Positions 26,742 through 36,531 of a stretch of DNA of 64,000 nucleotides are shown in pieces. Where the stretch lies: positions 868,001-932,000 of the forward strand of contig JAYMNP010000001.1 of NCBI GenBank assembly GCA_036941025.1. The letters run 5' to 3'. Every line of letters begins with the position of its first letter. Position 1 is the first letter of the stretch. The DNA is from Lachnospiraceae bacterium JLR.KK002. GTDB taxonomy: Bacteria; Bacillota; Clostridia; Lachnospirales; Lachnospiraceae. Made by a program: the position numbers and the translations under genes. Under the pieces are notes generated by a model, which was given only the letters and a program-made list of their open reading frames with translations, had not been told where the DNA came from and made no database searches.

Positions 26742-27605
26742 ATGAAAGAGACAGGCAGAATCCGGTGGATGAACCGGGAGAAGCTGGAGCGGAAAGAGAG
26801 AAATCCACAGGAAGAACTGTTGCTGCAGTCCATATATAAACTGGAGCCGGAGTACTGGAGCGGTGTGAAACTGACAGAAGATTCCCTGTACGGGGCCTTC
26901 CGGTTTCATGAGGGGGTACAGAATGCTGTCAGCGCAGCATTTTTGCTGAATGCCCATGACTTTATTCTGGTGACCCGGAAAGAAGAAAAAGACACTCTGC
27001 TCCGGTCAGAAAATCCCACCATGGAGGAAGGGCTGGAAGAACTTTTTGAAACCGTTCTGAAGCGTGGCCAGCAGAAGGTGGAGCGGATGGAAAAATACCT
27101 GATTGATATGGAACAGGAAATTGTGAAGGGAAAAATCAGCCGGAACCGCAATCAGAATATTTTTGAATGCAAACGTTCCCTGGCGGTCTGGAAAAACGAT
27201 TACGTGCAGTTTCTGAATCTTGTGGAAGGGATTAACGGACTGGAGCAGAAAAAGAAGGAAGATCAGGGGCAGATTTTGAGTGAGGAATCTGCCTGTTATT
27301 TTCGTGTCTACGAAAACAAGCTGCGCCGCCTGACGGAGGAGACCCAGTTTCTGTATGAAGAACTGGTGCATATCCGGGAAGCGCTGGACGCGGCCCTGTC
27401 CTACGAGCAGAACCGGATTATGAAGGTATTTACCACTGTAACCACGGTGTTCATGCCTCTGTCTCTGATCGCAGGCTGGTACGGAATGAATTTTACCGGA
27501 ATGCCGGAGCTGGGCTGGGAATACGGTTATCCTTTTGTGGGTGTTTTAAGCGTACTGGTGGTACTGGTGTGTATCTGGTTTTTCCGGAAGAAAAAGCTGT
27601 TTTAG
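26742..27605 (+). CDS. CorA-family divalent cation transporter
   Basis: The 287-residue protein has the CorA plan: a cytoplasmic alpha-helical domain with long stalk helices and two C-terminal membrane segments (about 235-255 and 265-284). The pore signature YGMNF follows the first, at about residue 254. CorA proteins form pentameric Mg2+ (or Co2+/Ni2+) channels. The C-terminus FFRKKKLF is positively charged as usual. ATG 26742 follows GGAGGAAAG; the tandem duplication lies immediately upstream. Confidence 0.9.
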   Translation: MKETGRIRWMNREKLERKERNPQEELLLQSIYKLEPEYWSGVKLTEDSLYGAFRFHEGVQNAVSAAFLLNAHDFILVTRKEEKDTLLRSENPTMEEGLEELFETVLKRGQQKVERMEKYLIDMEQEIVKGKISRNRNQNIFECKRSLAVWKNDYVQFLNLVEGINGLEQKKKEDQGQILSEESACYFRVYENKLRRLTEETQFLYEELVHIREALDAALSYEQNRIMKVFTTVTTVFMPLSLIAGWYGMNFTGMPELGWEYGYPFVGVLSVLVVLVCIWFFRKKKLF

Positions 27606-27615
27606 GAAAAAAATA

Positions 27616-27644
27616 TTGCGAAGATACAGGCGAGAGTATATACT
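27616..27644 (+). promoter_or_regulatory. probable promoter of lepA
   Basis: TTGCGA (27616-27621) and TATACT (27639-27644) are 17 bp apart, with an overlapping TATAAT at 27644-27649. It lies about 50 bp before lepA. Confidence 0.55.
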
Positions 27645-27695
27645 ATAATCTGAAACGTTACGATACTGAGATAACAGGAGGATTTTGAAAAGATC

Positions 27696-29510
27696 ATGGC
27701 AGCAACGGACCAAAGTAAAATCAGGAATTTTTGCATCATTGCACATATAGACCACGGAAAATCCACGCTGGCTGACCGTATCATCGAGAAAACCGGGCTT
27801 CTCACCAGCCGGGAAATGCAGGCCCAGGTCCTTGACAATATGGAGTTGGAGCGGGAACGGGGCATTACCATCAAGGCTCAGACGGTGCGGATTGTATATA
27901 AGGCGAAAGACGGAGAAGAATACATATTCAATCTGATTGACACGCCGGGACATGTGGACTTTAATTATGAGGTATCCAGAAGCCTGGCAGCCTGCGACGG
28001 GGCTGTTCTGGTGGTGGACGCCGCTCAGGGAATCGAGGCCCAGACGCTGGCAAACGTATACCTTGCACTGGACCATGACCTGGATATTCTTCCTGTCATC
28101 AATAAAATAGATCTGCCCAGCGCCCAGCCGGAGCGGGTCATTGAGGAAATTGAAGATGTGATTGGCCTGGAGGCTCAGGACGCCCCCAGAATTTCCGCAA
28201 AGACCGGAGAGAATGTGGAAGAAGTGCTGGAACAGATTGTGGCTAAGATTCCGGCGCCGGGAGGAAGCGGGGACAATCCCCTGCAGGGGCTGATATTTGA
28301 TTCCCTGTACGATTCCTATAAAGGGGTTATCGTGTTCTGCCGTATCAGGGAAGGCCGGGTGAAGCCGGGCACCACCATTAAAATGATGGCTACAGGGGCC
28401 ATGGCAGACGTGGTGGAGGTAGGCTATTTCGGCGCCGGGCAGTTTATTCCCTGTGAGGAACTCAGCGCCGGAATGGTGGGTTATCTGACGGCCAGCCTGA
28501 AAAATGTCAGAGACACCCAGGTGGGAGATACCATTACGGACGCGAACCATCCCTGTCAGGAACCTCTGCCGGGATATAAAAAGGTAAATTCCATGGTTTA
28601 CTGCGGCATGTATCCGGCAGACGGAGCCAAATACCCGGATTTGCGGGATGCACTGGAGAAGCTGCAGTTAAACGACGCGGCCCTGCAGTTTGAGCCGGAG
28701 ACCTCCATTGCGCTGGGGTTTGGGTTCCGCTGCGGTTTTCTGGGACTTCTGCACCTTGAAATTATTCAGGAGCGTCTGGAGCGGGAGTACAATCTGGATT
28801 TGGTGACTACGGCGCCGGGAGTTATTTATAAAGTCCATAAGACCAACGGGGAAGTGATTGAACTGACCAACCCTTCCAACCTGCCGGACCCGGCGGAGAT
28901 TGAATATATGGAAGAACCGGTAGTCAGCGCGGAAATTATGGTGACCAGCGATTATATCGGGGCCATTATGGATTTGTGCCAGGAGCGGCGGGGCGTTTAT
29001 GTGAGTATGGAATATATGGAGGAAACCAGAGCCCTGCTGAAATATGAGCTGCCCCTAAACGAGATAATCTATGATTTTTTTGACGCCCTCAAGTCGCGCT
29101 CCAGAGGGTATGCTTCCTTTGACTATGAGATGAAAGGCTATGTCCGCTCCGAACTGGTGAAACTGGATATCCTGATTAATAAAGAAGAAGTAGACGCTCT
29201 GTCCTTCATTGTTCACAGCGGAACCGCTTATGAGCGGGGCAGGAAAATGTGTGAAAAATTAAAAGAAGAGATACCGAGGCATCTGTTTGAAATCCCAATC
29301 CAGGCGGCCATCGGAAGCAAGGTGATTGCCAGAGAAACAGTGAAGGCCATGCGCAAAGACGTGCTTGCCAAATGTTACGGCGGCGATATTTCCAGAAAAC
29401 GGAAGCTGCTGGAGAAGCAGAAAGAGGGAAAGAAACGTATGCGCCAGATAGGAAATGTGGAAATTCCTCAGAAAGCCTTTATGAGCGTACTGAAACTGGA
29501 TGACAAATAG
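27696..29510 (+). CDS. lepA: elongation factor 4 (back-translocating GTPase)
   Basis: The 604-residue GTPase has G1 AHIDHGKST, the DTPGHVDF G3 motif and NKIDLP G4, then EF-G-like domains and the LepA-specific C-terminal domain ending [16 protein letters not shown]. It acts on translating ribosomes, especially under ionic stress. A GGAGG-type site lies upstream of the ATG. hemW follows 15 bp later, a common Firmicute arrangement. Confidence 0.97.
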   Translation: MAATDQSKIRNFCIIAHIDHGKSTLADRIIEKTGLLTSREMQAQVLDNMELERERGITIKAQTVRIVYKAKDGEEYIFNLIDTPGHVDFNYEVSRSLAACDGAVLVVDAAQGIEAQTLANVYLALDHDLDILPVINKIDLPSAQPERVIEEIEDVIGLEAQDAPRISAKTGENVEEVLEQIVAKIPAPGGSGDNPLQGLIFDSLYDSYKGVIVFCRIREGRVKPGTTIKMMATGAMADVVEVGYFGAGQFIPCEELSAGMVGYLTASLKNVRDTQVGDTITDANHPCQEPLPGYKKVNSMVYCGMYPADGAKYPDLRDALEKLQLNDAALQFEPETSIALGFGFRCGFLGLLHLEIIQERLEREYNLDLVTTAPGVIYKVHKTNGEVIELTNPSNLPDPAEIEYMEEPVVSAEIMVTSDYIGAIMDLCQERRGVYVSMEYMEETRALLKYELPLNEIIYDFFDALKSRSRGYASFDYEMKGYVRSELVKLDILINKEEVDALSFIVHSGTAYERGRKMCEKLKEEIPRHLFEIPIQAAIGSKVIARETVKAMRKDVLAKCYGGDISRKRKLLEKQKEGKKRMRQIGNVEIPQKAFMSVLKLDDK

Positions 29511-29525
29511 GCGCGGAGCAGATGT

Positions 29526-30776
29526 ATGAGAAGGTCAGACAGCTTTTGCGAAACAGAAAACAGAAAGAATCTGGAGCTGTATCTGCATATTCCCTTTTGT
29601 GTGCGAAAATGCAGTTACTGCGATTTCCTCTCCATGGCCGCAGATGAAAACATCCGCAGACAGTATGTGGACATGCTGCTGGCAGAACTCAGAGAAAAAG
29701 GGCGTTTTTGCAGAGAATACCGGGTTTCTACGGTGTTTTTCGGGGGAGGAACCCCTTCCCTTCTGGCGGGGGTGCAGATTGCGGAGCTGATGGAAGAAGT
29801 GGGGAACTGTTTCTGTCTGGATTCGGATGCGGAGATTACGCTGGAATGCAACCCCGGCACGCTGGACAGACAGAAACTTCTGTTCTGTAAAAATGCAGGA
29901 ATCAACCGTCTGAGCATGGGGCTGCAGTCTGCGGACAACCGGGAACTGGAGCTTCTGGGCCGCATCCATACTTTTGAACAGTTTCTGGAAAATTATGCTC
30001 TGGCCCGGAACATGGGATTTGAAAATATAAATCTGGATTTAATTTCGGGACTTCCCATGCAGACCGTAAAGGACTGGAAGAATACGCTGGAAAGGGTGTT
30101 GATATTGCGGCCGGAACATATCTCAGCCTACAGCCTGATTGTGGAAGAAGGAACGCCCTTTTTTGAGCGGTACGGAGAAGACGAGCTGCGCCGGGAACGG
30201 GGAGAACATCCCCGGATGCTGCCGGAGGAGGAGACGGAGCGGGAAATGTATGAACTTACCAGGAGCCTGCTGGAGGAAAAAGGCTATCGCCGGTACGAGA
30301 TTTCCAATTATGCCAGGCCCGGCCGGGAATGCCGCCACAATACAGGGTACTGGCAGAGAATCCCTTATCTTGGGCTTGGACTGGGAAGCGCTTCCCTGCT
30401 GGAGGAACGGCGGTTTTCCAACCCTGTGAATCTGGAAATATATCTCAACGGCGAGTACACAGATTTGTCCCGCATCCTGGCAGAAAATCCCGGAAGCCCT
30501 CCGGAAAAGCAGCAGGATTTGCCGGAGGAAGTGATTGTACTGGGCAAGAAGCAGCAGATGGAAGAATTTATGTTTCTGGGACTGCGGATGACCGAAGGCA
30601 TTTCCAGAACCAGGTTCCGGCAGCAGTTCGGACTGGAGCCGGAAGGTGTTTACGGGGAGGAATTACAGAATTTTCAGAGACAGGGACTGCTGGAACAGAA
30701 AGAAGGGCGGATTTTTCTGACAGAAGCAGGGATTGCAGTGAGCAATTATGTACTGAGCGGGTTCCTGTTGGAATAA
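29526..30776 (+). CDS. hemW: HemW, radical SAM haem chaperone (HemN-like)
   Basis: The 416-residue protein begins, after a short N-terminus, with YLHIPFCVRKCSYCDF, whose CxxxCxxC binds the radical-SAM [4Fe-4S] cluster; the next residue is Asp-Phe as in HemW rather than the extra Cys of true HemN. FFGGGTPSLL and ECNPGTL follow. HemW binds haem and delivers it to proteins; it is often misannotated as coproporphyrinogen oxidase. It lies 15 bp after lepA. Confidence 0.93.
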   Translation: MRRSDSFCETENRKNLELYLHIPFCVRKCSYCDFLSMAADENIRRQYVDMLLAELREKGRFCREYRVSTVFFGGGTPSLLAGVQIAELMEEVGNCFCLDSDAEITLECNPGTLDRQKLLFCKNAGINRLSMGLQSADNRELELLGRIHTFEQFLENYALARNMGFENINLDLISGLPMQTVKDWKNTLERVLILRPEHISAYSLIVEEGTPFFERYGEDELRRERGEHPRMLPEEETEREMYELTRSLLEEKGYRRYEISNYARPGRECRHNTGYWQRIPYLGLGLGSASLLEERRFSNPVNLEIYLNGEYTDLSRILAENPGSPPEKQQDLPEEVIVLGKKQQMEEFMFLGLRMTEGISRTRFRQQFGLEPEGVYGEELQNFQRQGLLEQKEGRIFLTEAGIAVSNYVLSGFLLE

Positions 30777-30790
30777 GACGGAGGAAACAT

Positions 30791-31510
30791 TTGAAAATTG
30801 CAGTATGTGACGATGAAAAAGTAATAAGAAACGCCATTGCGGAACGAATCTGCCAGTTGTATCCGTCCTGTCAGGTGGTGAAATATGAAAAGGGTGAACA
30901 GCTCCTGTCTGACCGGGAAAGTCCGGATATTATTTTTCTGGATATACAGATGGAGGGGATGGACGGTATGGAGACAGCCCGGCATATCCGGAAAAAGAAT
31001 CAGCAGGCTGTTCTGATATTTCTCACAGCCTGGGAAGAATATGTATTCCAGGCCTTTGACGTGGGTGCTTTTCACTATCTGGTAAAGCCTCTGAAAAAAG
31101 AGAAGTTTTACCAGGTGCTGGAGGCGGCGGTAAACCGGGCAAAATCTCTTGCAGTTTCCGGGGAGGCAGAGGAGGAACGGGCAATTCTTGTGAAATCGGG
31201 GGCCTTTTCCCGGAAGATTCCGGTGTGCGATATTATGTATGCGGAGGTCAGAAACCGGAAGGTAACGCTGCATATCGCCGGTGAAAGCCTGGAATTTTAT
31301 GCAAAGCTGACGGATCTGGAGCAGGAACTGGGAGAAGATTTTGTGCGTCCTCACCGGAGCTACCTGGTTCAGCTGCGGTATATTTCCGGTTACTGCGCCA
31401 CAGATATTACACTGGAAGACGGAACAGTGGTGCCGCTGGCAAAGCAGAAATACCGGGAATTTGTGCAGCAGTATCTGAACTACATGAAGCGGACAGGAGA
31501 AACCATATGA
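30791..31510 (+). CDS. LytTR-family response regulator
   Basis: The 239-residue protein has a receiver domain (IAVCDDEKVI; phospho-acceptor Asp51 in IIFLDIQMEGMDG; LVKPL) and a LytTR DNA-binding domain (VKSGAFSRKIPVCDIMYAEV...VRPHRSYLVQL). The start is TTG 30791, with GGAGG six bases upstream and 14 bp after hemW; a longer frame reading through the end of hemW is rejected because it is out of frame with that gene. Its stop overlaps the start of the kinase gene (ATGA), so the two are coupled. This pair resembles AgrA/AgrC. Confidence 0.92.
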   Translation: MKIAVCDDEKVIRNAIAERICQLYPSCQVVKYEKGEQLLSDRESPDIIFLDIQMEGMDGMETARHIRKKNQQAVLIFLTAWEEYVFQAFDVGAFHYLVKPLKKEKFYQVLEAAVNRAKSLAVSGEAEEERAILVKSGAFSRKIPVCDIMYAEVRNRKVTLHIAGESLEFYAKLTDLEQELGEDFVRPHRSYLVQLRYISGYCATDITLEDGTVVPLAKQKYREFVQQYLNYMKRTGETI

Positions 31511-32943
31511 GAGGTTTGTCGCAGGATGAGATTTTTGAAATCATGACCTTTCTGGAAATAAATCTGGGTCATCTCATTTGTGGATTCTTTTTTGGAAAAC
31601 TGGCAGAACTCCTTCTGGGAACAGAGGAGAGCGGCAGGCGCAGATGGTCCGTAATGGCAGTTTACTCCATTACCATGGTCTTTCTGGGAGAAATTCCCGT
31701 TGTGCTGGACAGTTTTCTGGCATACGTTATGGGGGCTCTGGCGGTGCTTTTTGCCCTGCTGTTGGAAAGCCGGGCTGACGTGTGGATAAAAGTTTTCCTC
31801 TGCACCACCTTTTTTTCCATACGATTCCACGTAATGTCAGCTATCAATCAGATTAATATGTCCATATTCGATTTGGAAATCATTTTTTTCCATAAAGTGA
31901 CAGAGAACCGCTATGTTGGCGTGTGGCAGATTTCCATTGTCGGTATTGTTCTGTCCGCGACGTTGGGATTACTGCTGCTGGTGGGGAGTTTTGCTGTCAT
32001 AACAAAGTTTGCCGCCCGGAATGTGCCTTTTCAGAGACGGAAGCCCGGCGGAAAAGAAATTCTGTTTCTGATGATGCCGGGGATTCTGGGGGCTCTCTGC
32101 TATTTTATCATTCACTGGATTCATGTGGAATCGGCTCCGGGACAGAGTGCCTCCTGGTTCAGCCCCTGGCAGCATGTTTCCATCTGGCTTGCAATTCTTA
32201 TGGTTAATATCGTGAGCCTTGCGTCCATTTTTGTGGTGTGGAAACTGTTTCAGGAACTGGAGCAGAAGCAGGAAGAAGAAAAGTACCAGGAACTGCTGGA
32301 ACATCAGATGCGGGAAATGCAGTCCCATATCCGGGAAATCGAACAGCTTTACGGAGGAATCCGCGGTATGAAGCATGATGTGAAAAATCATATTGCTGTC
32401 ATGGAATCTCTGATGGAACAGCAGAATTATGAAGAAGCCCGCACATATATGGGTTCTGTGGAACAGGCCCTGGAGCAGATGGAATATGTACATAAAACGG
32501 GAAATCCTGTCACCGACGTAATCATCAATGAAAAATATAGCCGGGCAAAAGAAGAAAACGTCCGGTTTGAAACAGAATTTTTCTTTCCGGCTCAGGCAGG
32601 TTTGGATGTGTTTGATATCAGTATCATTTTAAATAACGGGCTGGAAAATGCGCTGGAGGCTGTAACCGGAGAGCCGCAGGAGAACCGGAAGATTATCCTG
32701 CGTTCCCGCAGCAGGAAACGGGTATTCCTGATTGAAATCAGAAATACATTTACCGGTTCCCTGGTATGGGATGAGAGACAGGGCCTTCCTCTGTCGGCTA
32801 AAGAGGACGGGCAGTGCCATGGCCTGGGGCTTAAGAATATCCGGAGGGTAGCGGAAAAATATTACGGAGCCATGGATATTGAAGTCCGGGACGGAACATT
32901 TCTGCTGACTGTTATGCTGAACATAAATACACGAAATCAGTGA
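31507..32943 (+). CDS. GHKL-type sensor histidine kinase (AgrC/CitA-like)
   Basis: The 478-residue kinase has about six N-terminal membrane segments (to about residue 250), a coiled-coil linker rich in Glu and Gln (EELEQKQEEEKYQELLEH is typical), the phospho-acceptor His290 in GMKHDVKNHI and a GHKL ATPase domain with IILNNGLENALEA and GLGLKNIRR. Partner of the LytTR regulator. Kinases of this type often sense peptides, but no precursor-peptide gene is visible nearby, so the signal is unknown. Its 3' end is part of a 45-bp duplication. Confidence 0.91.
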   Translation: MRGLSQDEIFEIMTFLEINLGHLICGFFFGKLAELLLGTEESGRRRWSVMAVYSITMVFLGEIPVVLDSFLAYVMGALAVLFALLLESRADVWIKVFLCTTFFSIRFHVMSAINQINMSIFDLEIIFFHKVTENRYVGVWQISIVGIVLSATLGLLLLVGSFAVITKFAARNVPFQRRKPGGKEILFLMMPGILGALCYFIIHWIHVESAPGQSASWFSPWQHVSIWLAILMVNIVSLASIFVVWKLFQELEQKQEEEKYQELLEHQMREMQSHIREIEQLYGGIRGMKHDVKNHIAVMESLMEQQNYEEARTYMGSVEQALEQMEYVHKTGNPVTDVIINEKYSRAKEENVRFETEFFFPAQAGLDVFDISIILNNGLENALEAVTGEPQENRKIILRSRSRKRVFLIEIRNTFTGSLVWDERQGLPLSAKEDGQCHGLGLKNIRRVAEKYYGAMDIEVRDGTFLLTVMLNINTRNQ

Positions 32944-33020
32944 CTGACGTATGGAACATGGAGTGAAGTGATAAAACGAAATCAGTGACTGACGTATGGA
33001 ATATGGAGTGAAGTGATGAA
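32931..33020 (+). repeat. 45-bp tandem duplication at the kinase/queH junction
   Basis: Two 45-bp units start at 32931 and 32976, each beginning ACGAAATCAGTGACTG, and a partial third copy begins at 33021. The first unit contains the kinase stop codon. The second ends in GTGATGAAA, the queH start region, whereas the corresponding bases of the first read GTGATAAAA. The first copy is thus a start region with ATA in place of ATG. Confidence 0.93.
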
Positions 33021-33741
33021 ACGAAATTATCAGAAAGAACTGGACAGGATTCTGGAAGAACAGGAAAAGCAGGGCCGGGTGCCCACCTTATTTCTTCATA
33101 GCTGCTGTGCTCCCTGCAGCAGTTATGTGCTGGAATATTTATCCCGGTATTTTCAGATTACCGTATTTTATTACAATCCCAATATCTGGCCGGAGGAAGA
33201 ATACCGCAAACGGGCGGAAGAACAGAAACAGTTTATCCGCAGGTTCCGGCAGGATATGTCAGATGAGGAAAAGCTCTGCCATCCCATTACATTTCTGGAA
33301 GGGGATTATGAGAAAGAACGGTTTTATCAGACCGTCAAAGGGCTGGAGGAGATTCCGGAGGGAGGGGAGAGGTGTTTTCGCTGTTATGAGCTGCGCCTGC
33401 GGGAAGCAGCCCAACATGCCGAAAAGCTGAGCATGGATTATTTTACCACAACACTGTCCATCAGCCCTCTGAAAAATGCGGAAAAATTAAATGAAATCGG
33501 GGAAAGGCTGGCAGAAGAATACGGCGTATCTTATCTGGTTTCTGATTTTAAGAAGAAAAACGGATTTAAGCGTTCCACAGAGCTTTCCGGAATGTACGGT
33601 ATGTACCGGCAGGACTACTGCGGCTGCGTGTTCTCCATGAGGGAACGCCAGAGCCGGAAACAGGGAGCGGCAGAACCGGAACCAGGAGCGGAAAGCAGCA
33701 GTCCAAAAGCAATGGAAGAACAAAACTTTAATAGCAGATAA
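33016..33741 (+). CDS. queH: epoxyqueuosine reductase QueH
   Basis: The 241-residue protein makes queuosine from epoxyqueuosine in tRNA, the last step of the pathway, as a non-orthologous replacement of QueG. The cysteine pattern is characteristic: LHSCCAPCSSY near residue 30, GGERCFRCYELRL near 115 and DYCGC near 205; these bind a [4Fe-4S] cluster and a metal. ATG 33016 has GGAG seven bases upstream; GTG 33013 is the alternative. The last 25 residues are low-complexity. Confidence 0.92.
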   Translation: MKRNYQKELDRILEEQEKQGRVPTLFLHSCCAPCSSYVLEYLSRYFQITVFYYNPNIWPEEEYRKRAEEQKQFIRRFRQDMSDEEKLCHPITFLEGDYEKERFYQTVKGLEEIPEGGERCFRCYELRLREAAQHAEKLSMDYFTTTLSISPLKNAEKLNEIGERLAEEYGVSYLVSDFKKKNGFKRSTELSGMYGMYRQDYCGCVFSMRERQSRKQGAAEPEPGAESSSPKAMEEQNFNSR

Positions 33742-33769
33742 TAAGAAAAAGAGAAAGAAGGAAATACTT

Positions 33770-35191
33770 ATGGCACAGTTATGGGGCGGACGCTTCACAA
33801 AAGAAACAGATCAGCTGGTTTACCGGTTCAATGCATCCATATCTTTTGACCGGAAATTTTACAGACAGGACATGGAAGGAAGCATTGCCCATGTAAAAAT
33901 GCTGGGTAAACAGGGGATTTTGACGGAAGCGGAGACGCAGGAAATCGTAAAAGCAATCAAAGAAATTTTATGGGAAGTGGAAGAGGGTACGCTGGAAATT
34001 TCCCAGGACTACGAGGATATTCACAGCTTTGTGGAGGCCACGCTGATTGAGCGTCTGGGGGATACCGGGAAAAAGCTGCACACGGGAAGGAGCAGAAATG
34101 ACCAGGTGGCTCTGGATATGCGCCTTTTCACCAGACAGGAAGTGCTGGAAACGGATGAACTGCTGAGAGAACTGCTGCAGGTGATTTACGATATTATGGA
34201 GCATAATCTGGATACTTATATGCCGGGATTCACCCATTTGCAGAAAGCCCAGCCGGTAACGCTGGCCCATCATCTGGGGGCCTACTTTGAAATGTTTAAG
34301 CGGGACCGTCAGCGCATGGAAGACATTTACCGGAGAATGAATTACTGTCCTCTGGGTTCCGGGGCCCTGGCGGGAACCACCTATGATCTGGACCGGTATT
34401 ATACGTCAGAACTGATGGGATTTTCAGGGCCTGCCTTAAACAGCATGGACGGTGTATCAGATCGGGATTATCTCATTGAATTTCTGTCGGCTCTGTGTAC
34501 CATTATGATGCATTTAAGCCGGTTTTCAGAAGAAGTGATTATCTGGAACAGCAATGAATATCAGTTTATAGAAATTGACGACGCCTACAGCACCGGAAGC
34601 AGTATTATGCCTCAGAAGAAAAATCCGGATATCGCAGAACTTGTCCGGGGAAAAACAGGCCGGGTCTACGGGGCCCTGATTTCCCTGCTCACCACCATGA
34701 AAGGGCTTCCGCTGGCTTACAATAAAGATATGCAGGAGGATAAGGAGCTGACCTTTGACGCCATGGATACGGCAAAAGGCTGCCTGGCCCTTTTTACAGG
34801 AATGCTTTCTACCATGAAATTCCGGAAAGAGCAGATGGAAGCCAGCGCCAGAAACGGGTTTACCAACGCCACGGATGCTGCGGATTATCTGGTAAATCAT
34901 GGAGTACCTTTCCGTGACGCCCATGGCATTGTGGGCCGGCTGGTACTGTACTGCATTGAGAAAAATAAAGCCATCGACGACATGACACTGGAGGAATTAA
35001 AAACGGTCAGCTCCGTATTTGAAGCAGATATTTTTGAAGCTGTTTCCATGAAAACCTGTGTGGAAAAAAGGCTGACACTGGGTGCTCCGGGACAGGAAGC
35101 CATGAAAAAAGTTCTGGAGCTGGAGCGGGAATACCTGGACAGCGACTGGAAGAGAGAGCTTAAGGACTGGGAGCAGGAGCTTTTGAAGTAA
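33770..35191 (+). CDS. argH: argininosuccinate lyase
   Basis: ArgH splits argininosuccinate into arginine and fumarate, the last step of arginine synthesis. The 473-residue length is typical. The fumarase/aspartase signature GSSIMPQKKNPD (about residue 280) carries the catalytic serine region, and GRSRNDQVALDMRL is also diagnostic. It lies 27 kb from the other arg genes in this window, after queH; no ARG box was found upstream. Confidence 0.97.
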   Translation: MAQLWGGRFTKETDQLVYRFNASISFDRKFYRQDMEGSIAHVKMLGKQGILTEAETQEIVKAIKEILWEVEEGTLEISQDYEDIHSFVEATLIERLGDTGKKLHTGRSRNDQVALDMRLFTRQEVLETDELLRELLQVIYDIMEHNLDTYMPGFTHLQKAQPVTLAHHLGAYFEMFKRDRQRMEDIYRRMNYCPLGSGALAGTTYDLDRYYTSELMGFSGPALNSMDGVSDRDYLIEFLSALCTIMMHLSRFSEEVIIWNSNEYQFIEIDDAYSTGSSIMPQKKNPDIAELVRGKTGRVYGALISLLTTMKGLPLAYNKDMQEDKELTFDAMDTAKGCLALFTGMLSTMKFRKEQMEASARNGFTNATDAADYLVNHGVPFRDAHGIVGRLVLYCIEKNKAIDDMTLEELKTVSSVFEADIFEAVSMKTCVEKRLTLGAPGQEAMKKVLELEREYLDSDWKRELKDWEQELLK

Positions 35192-35383
35192 AAACGGTAA
35201 TCCGGAATAAGAGCGGGAGCAAAATAGAGGATTTGTATAAATACGGATATGATATTTTGTGAAATTTGTATAATATACGAATTGCTTTTTTCCCCTGAAT
35301 GTATTAGTATATTTCGAAAAGACAGTTGTTCGCGGTATGCGGACAGAAAAATCCCGAAACAGGGAAAAGTGAGGAGATATGAA

Positions 35384-36469
35384 ATGAGTCAGAAATTAAA
35401 AGCAGGAATACTTGGCGGCACCGGAATGGTAGGGCAGCGCTTTATCGCCCTTTTGGAGAATCATCCCTGGTTTGAGGTGACTACCATTGCAGCAAGCCCC
35501 CGCTCTGCGGGCAAGCGGTATGAAGAAGCAGTGGGGAACCGCTGGAAAATGGATACCCCCATGCCGGAAGCAGTGAAAGATATTGTGGTTATGAATGTAA
35601 ATGAAGTGGAAGCAGTGGCTTCCAGGGTAGACTTTGTGTTCAGCGCCGTGGATATGTCCAAAGAGGAAATTAAGGCCATTGAGGAAGCCTATGCAAAAAC
35701 AGAGACCCCGGTGGTTTCCAATAACAGCGCTCACCGGTGGACGCCGGATGTGCCCATGGTGGTGCCGGAAATCAATCCGGAGCATATGAAAGTCATTGAT
35801 TTTCAGAAAAAGCGTCTGGGCACGGAGCGGGGCTTTGTGGCAGTGAAACCAAACTGCTCCATTCAGTCTTATGCACCTGTGCTTACTGCCTGGAAAGAGT
35901 TTGAGCCTTATGAGGTGGTAGCTACTACTTATCAGGCTATTTCCGGTGCGGGCAAGACATTTAAGGACTGGCCGGAGATGGAAGGAAATATCATTCCCTA
36001 TATCGGCGGCGAGGAAGAAAAGTCAGAAAAGGAACCCCTCCGTATCTGGGGAGAAATCAAAGACGGCGTAATTGTGCCGGCAGAGAGCCCTGTGATTACC
36101 TGCCAGTGTATCCGTGTGCCGGTGCTGAACGGACATACGGCGGCAGTATTTGTAAAATTCCGTAAGAAACCCACCAGAGAACAGCTGATTGAGAAACTGA
36201 GAACCTTCCGCGGTGCGCCGCAGGAGCTGAAGCTGCCCAGTGCGCCGGAGCATTTTATCCAGTATCTGGAGGAAGATAACCGTCCCCAGGTAACGGAAGA
36301 TGTGAATTACGAACATGGAATGGGCGTCAGCGTGGGGCGTCTGCGGGAAGATACGGTGTATGACTGGAAGTTTATCGGACTGTCTCATAATACCGTGCGG
36401 GGCGCGGCAGGAGGCGCGGTGCTCTGTGCGGAGCTGCTGAAAGCCCAGGGGTATATTGCAGCGAAGTAG
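35384..36469 (+). CDS. asd: aspartate-semialdehyde dehydrogenase
   Basis: The 361-residue enzyme reduces aspartyl phosphate to aspartate semialdehyde for lysine, threonine and methionine synthesis. It has the nucleotide loop GILGGTGMVGQRF and the catalytic Cys in VAVKPNCSIQSY. Length and motifs place it in the archaeal/fungal-like Asd subgroup found in many clostridia. ATG 35384 follows GAGGAG; the 45-codon upstream extension lacks conserved sequence. A TATAAT at 35269-35274 probably marks the promoter, with no good -35. No lysine riboswitch is visible in the 190-bp leader. Confidence 0.95.
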   Translation: MSQKLKAGILGGTGMVGQRFIALLENHPWFEVTTIAASPRSAGKRYEEAVGNRWKMDTPMPEAVKDIVVMNVNEVEAVASRVDFVFSAVDMSKEEIKAIEEAYAKTETPVVSNNSAHRWTPDVPMVVPEINPEHMKVIDFQKKRLGTERGFVAVKPNCSIQSYAPVLTAWKEFEPYEVVATTYQAISGAGKTFKDWPEMEGNIIPYIGGEEEKSEKEPLRIWGEIKDGVIVPAESPVITCQCIRVPVLNGHTAAVFVKFRKKPTREQLIEKLRTFRGAPQELKLPSAPEHFIQYLEEDNRPQVTEDVNYEHGMGVSVGRLREDTVYDWKFIGLSHNTVRGAAGGAVLCAELLKAQGYIAAK

Positions 36470-36531
36470 TAAGGAAGAGAAAGATTCCATCCATCTCCGC
36501 GGATGTCTGAATAAAATATGAGGTAATAAAA

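Noticed and set aside
30329-30790. Long upstream extension of the LytTR regulator
   Set aside because: It is an out-of-frame reading of hemW; TTG 30791 has a good ribosome binding site and begins the receiver domain.
35192-35383. Lysine riboswitch or T-box before asd
   Set aside because: The leader is short and lacks the conserved helices or a T-box sequence.
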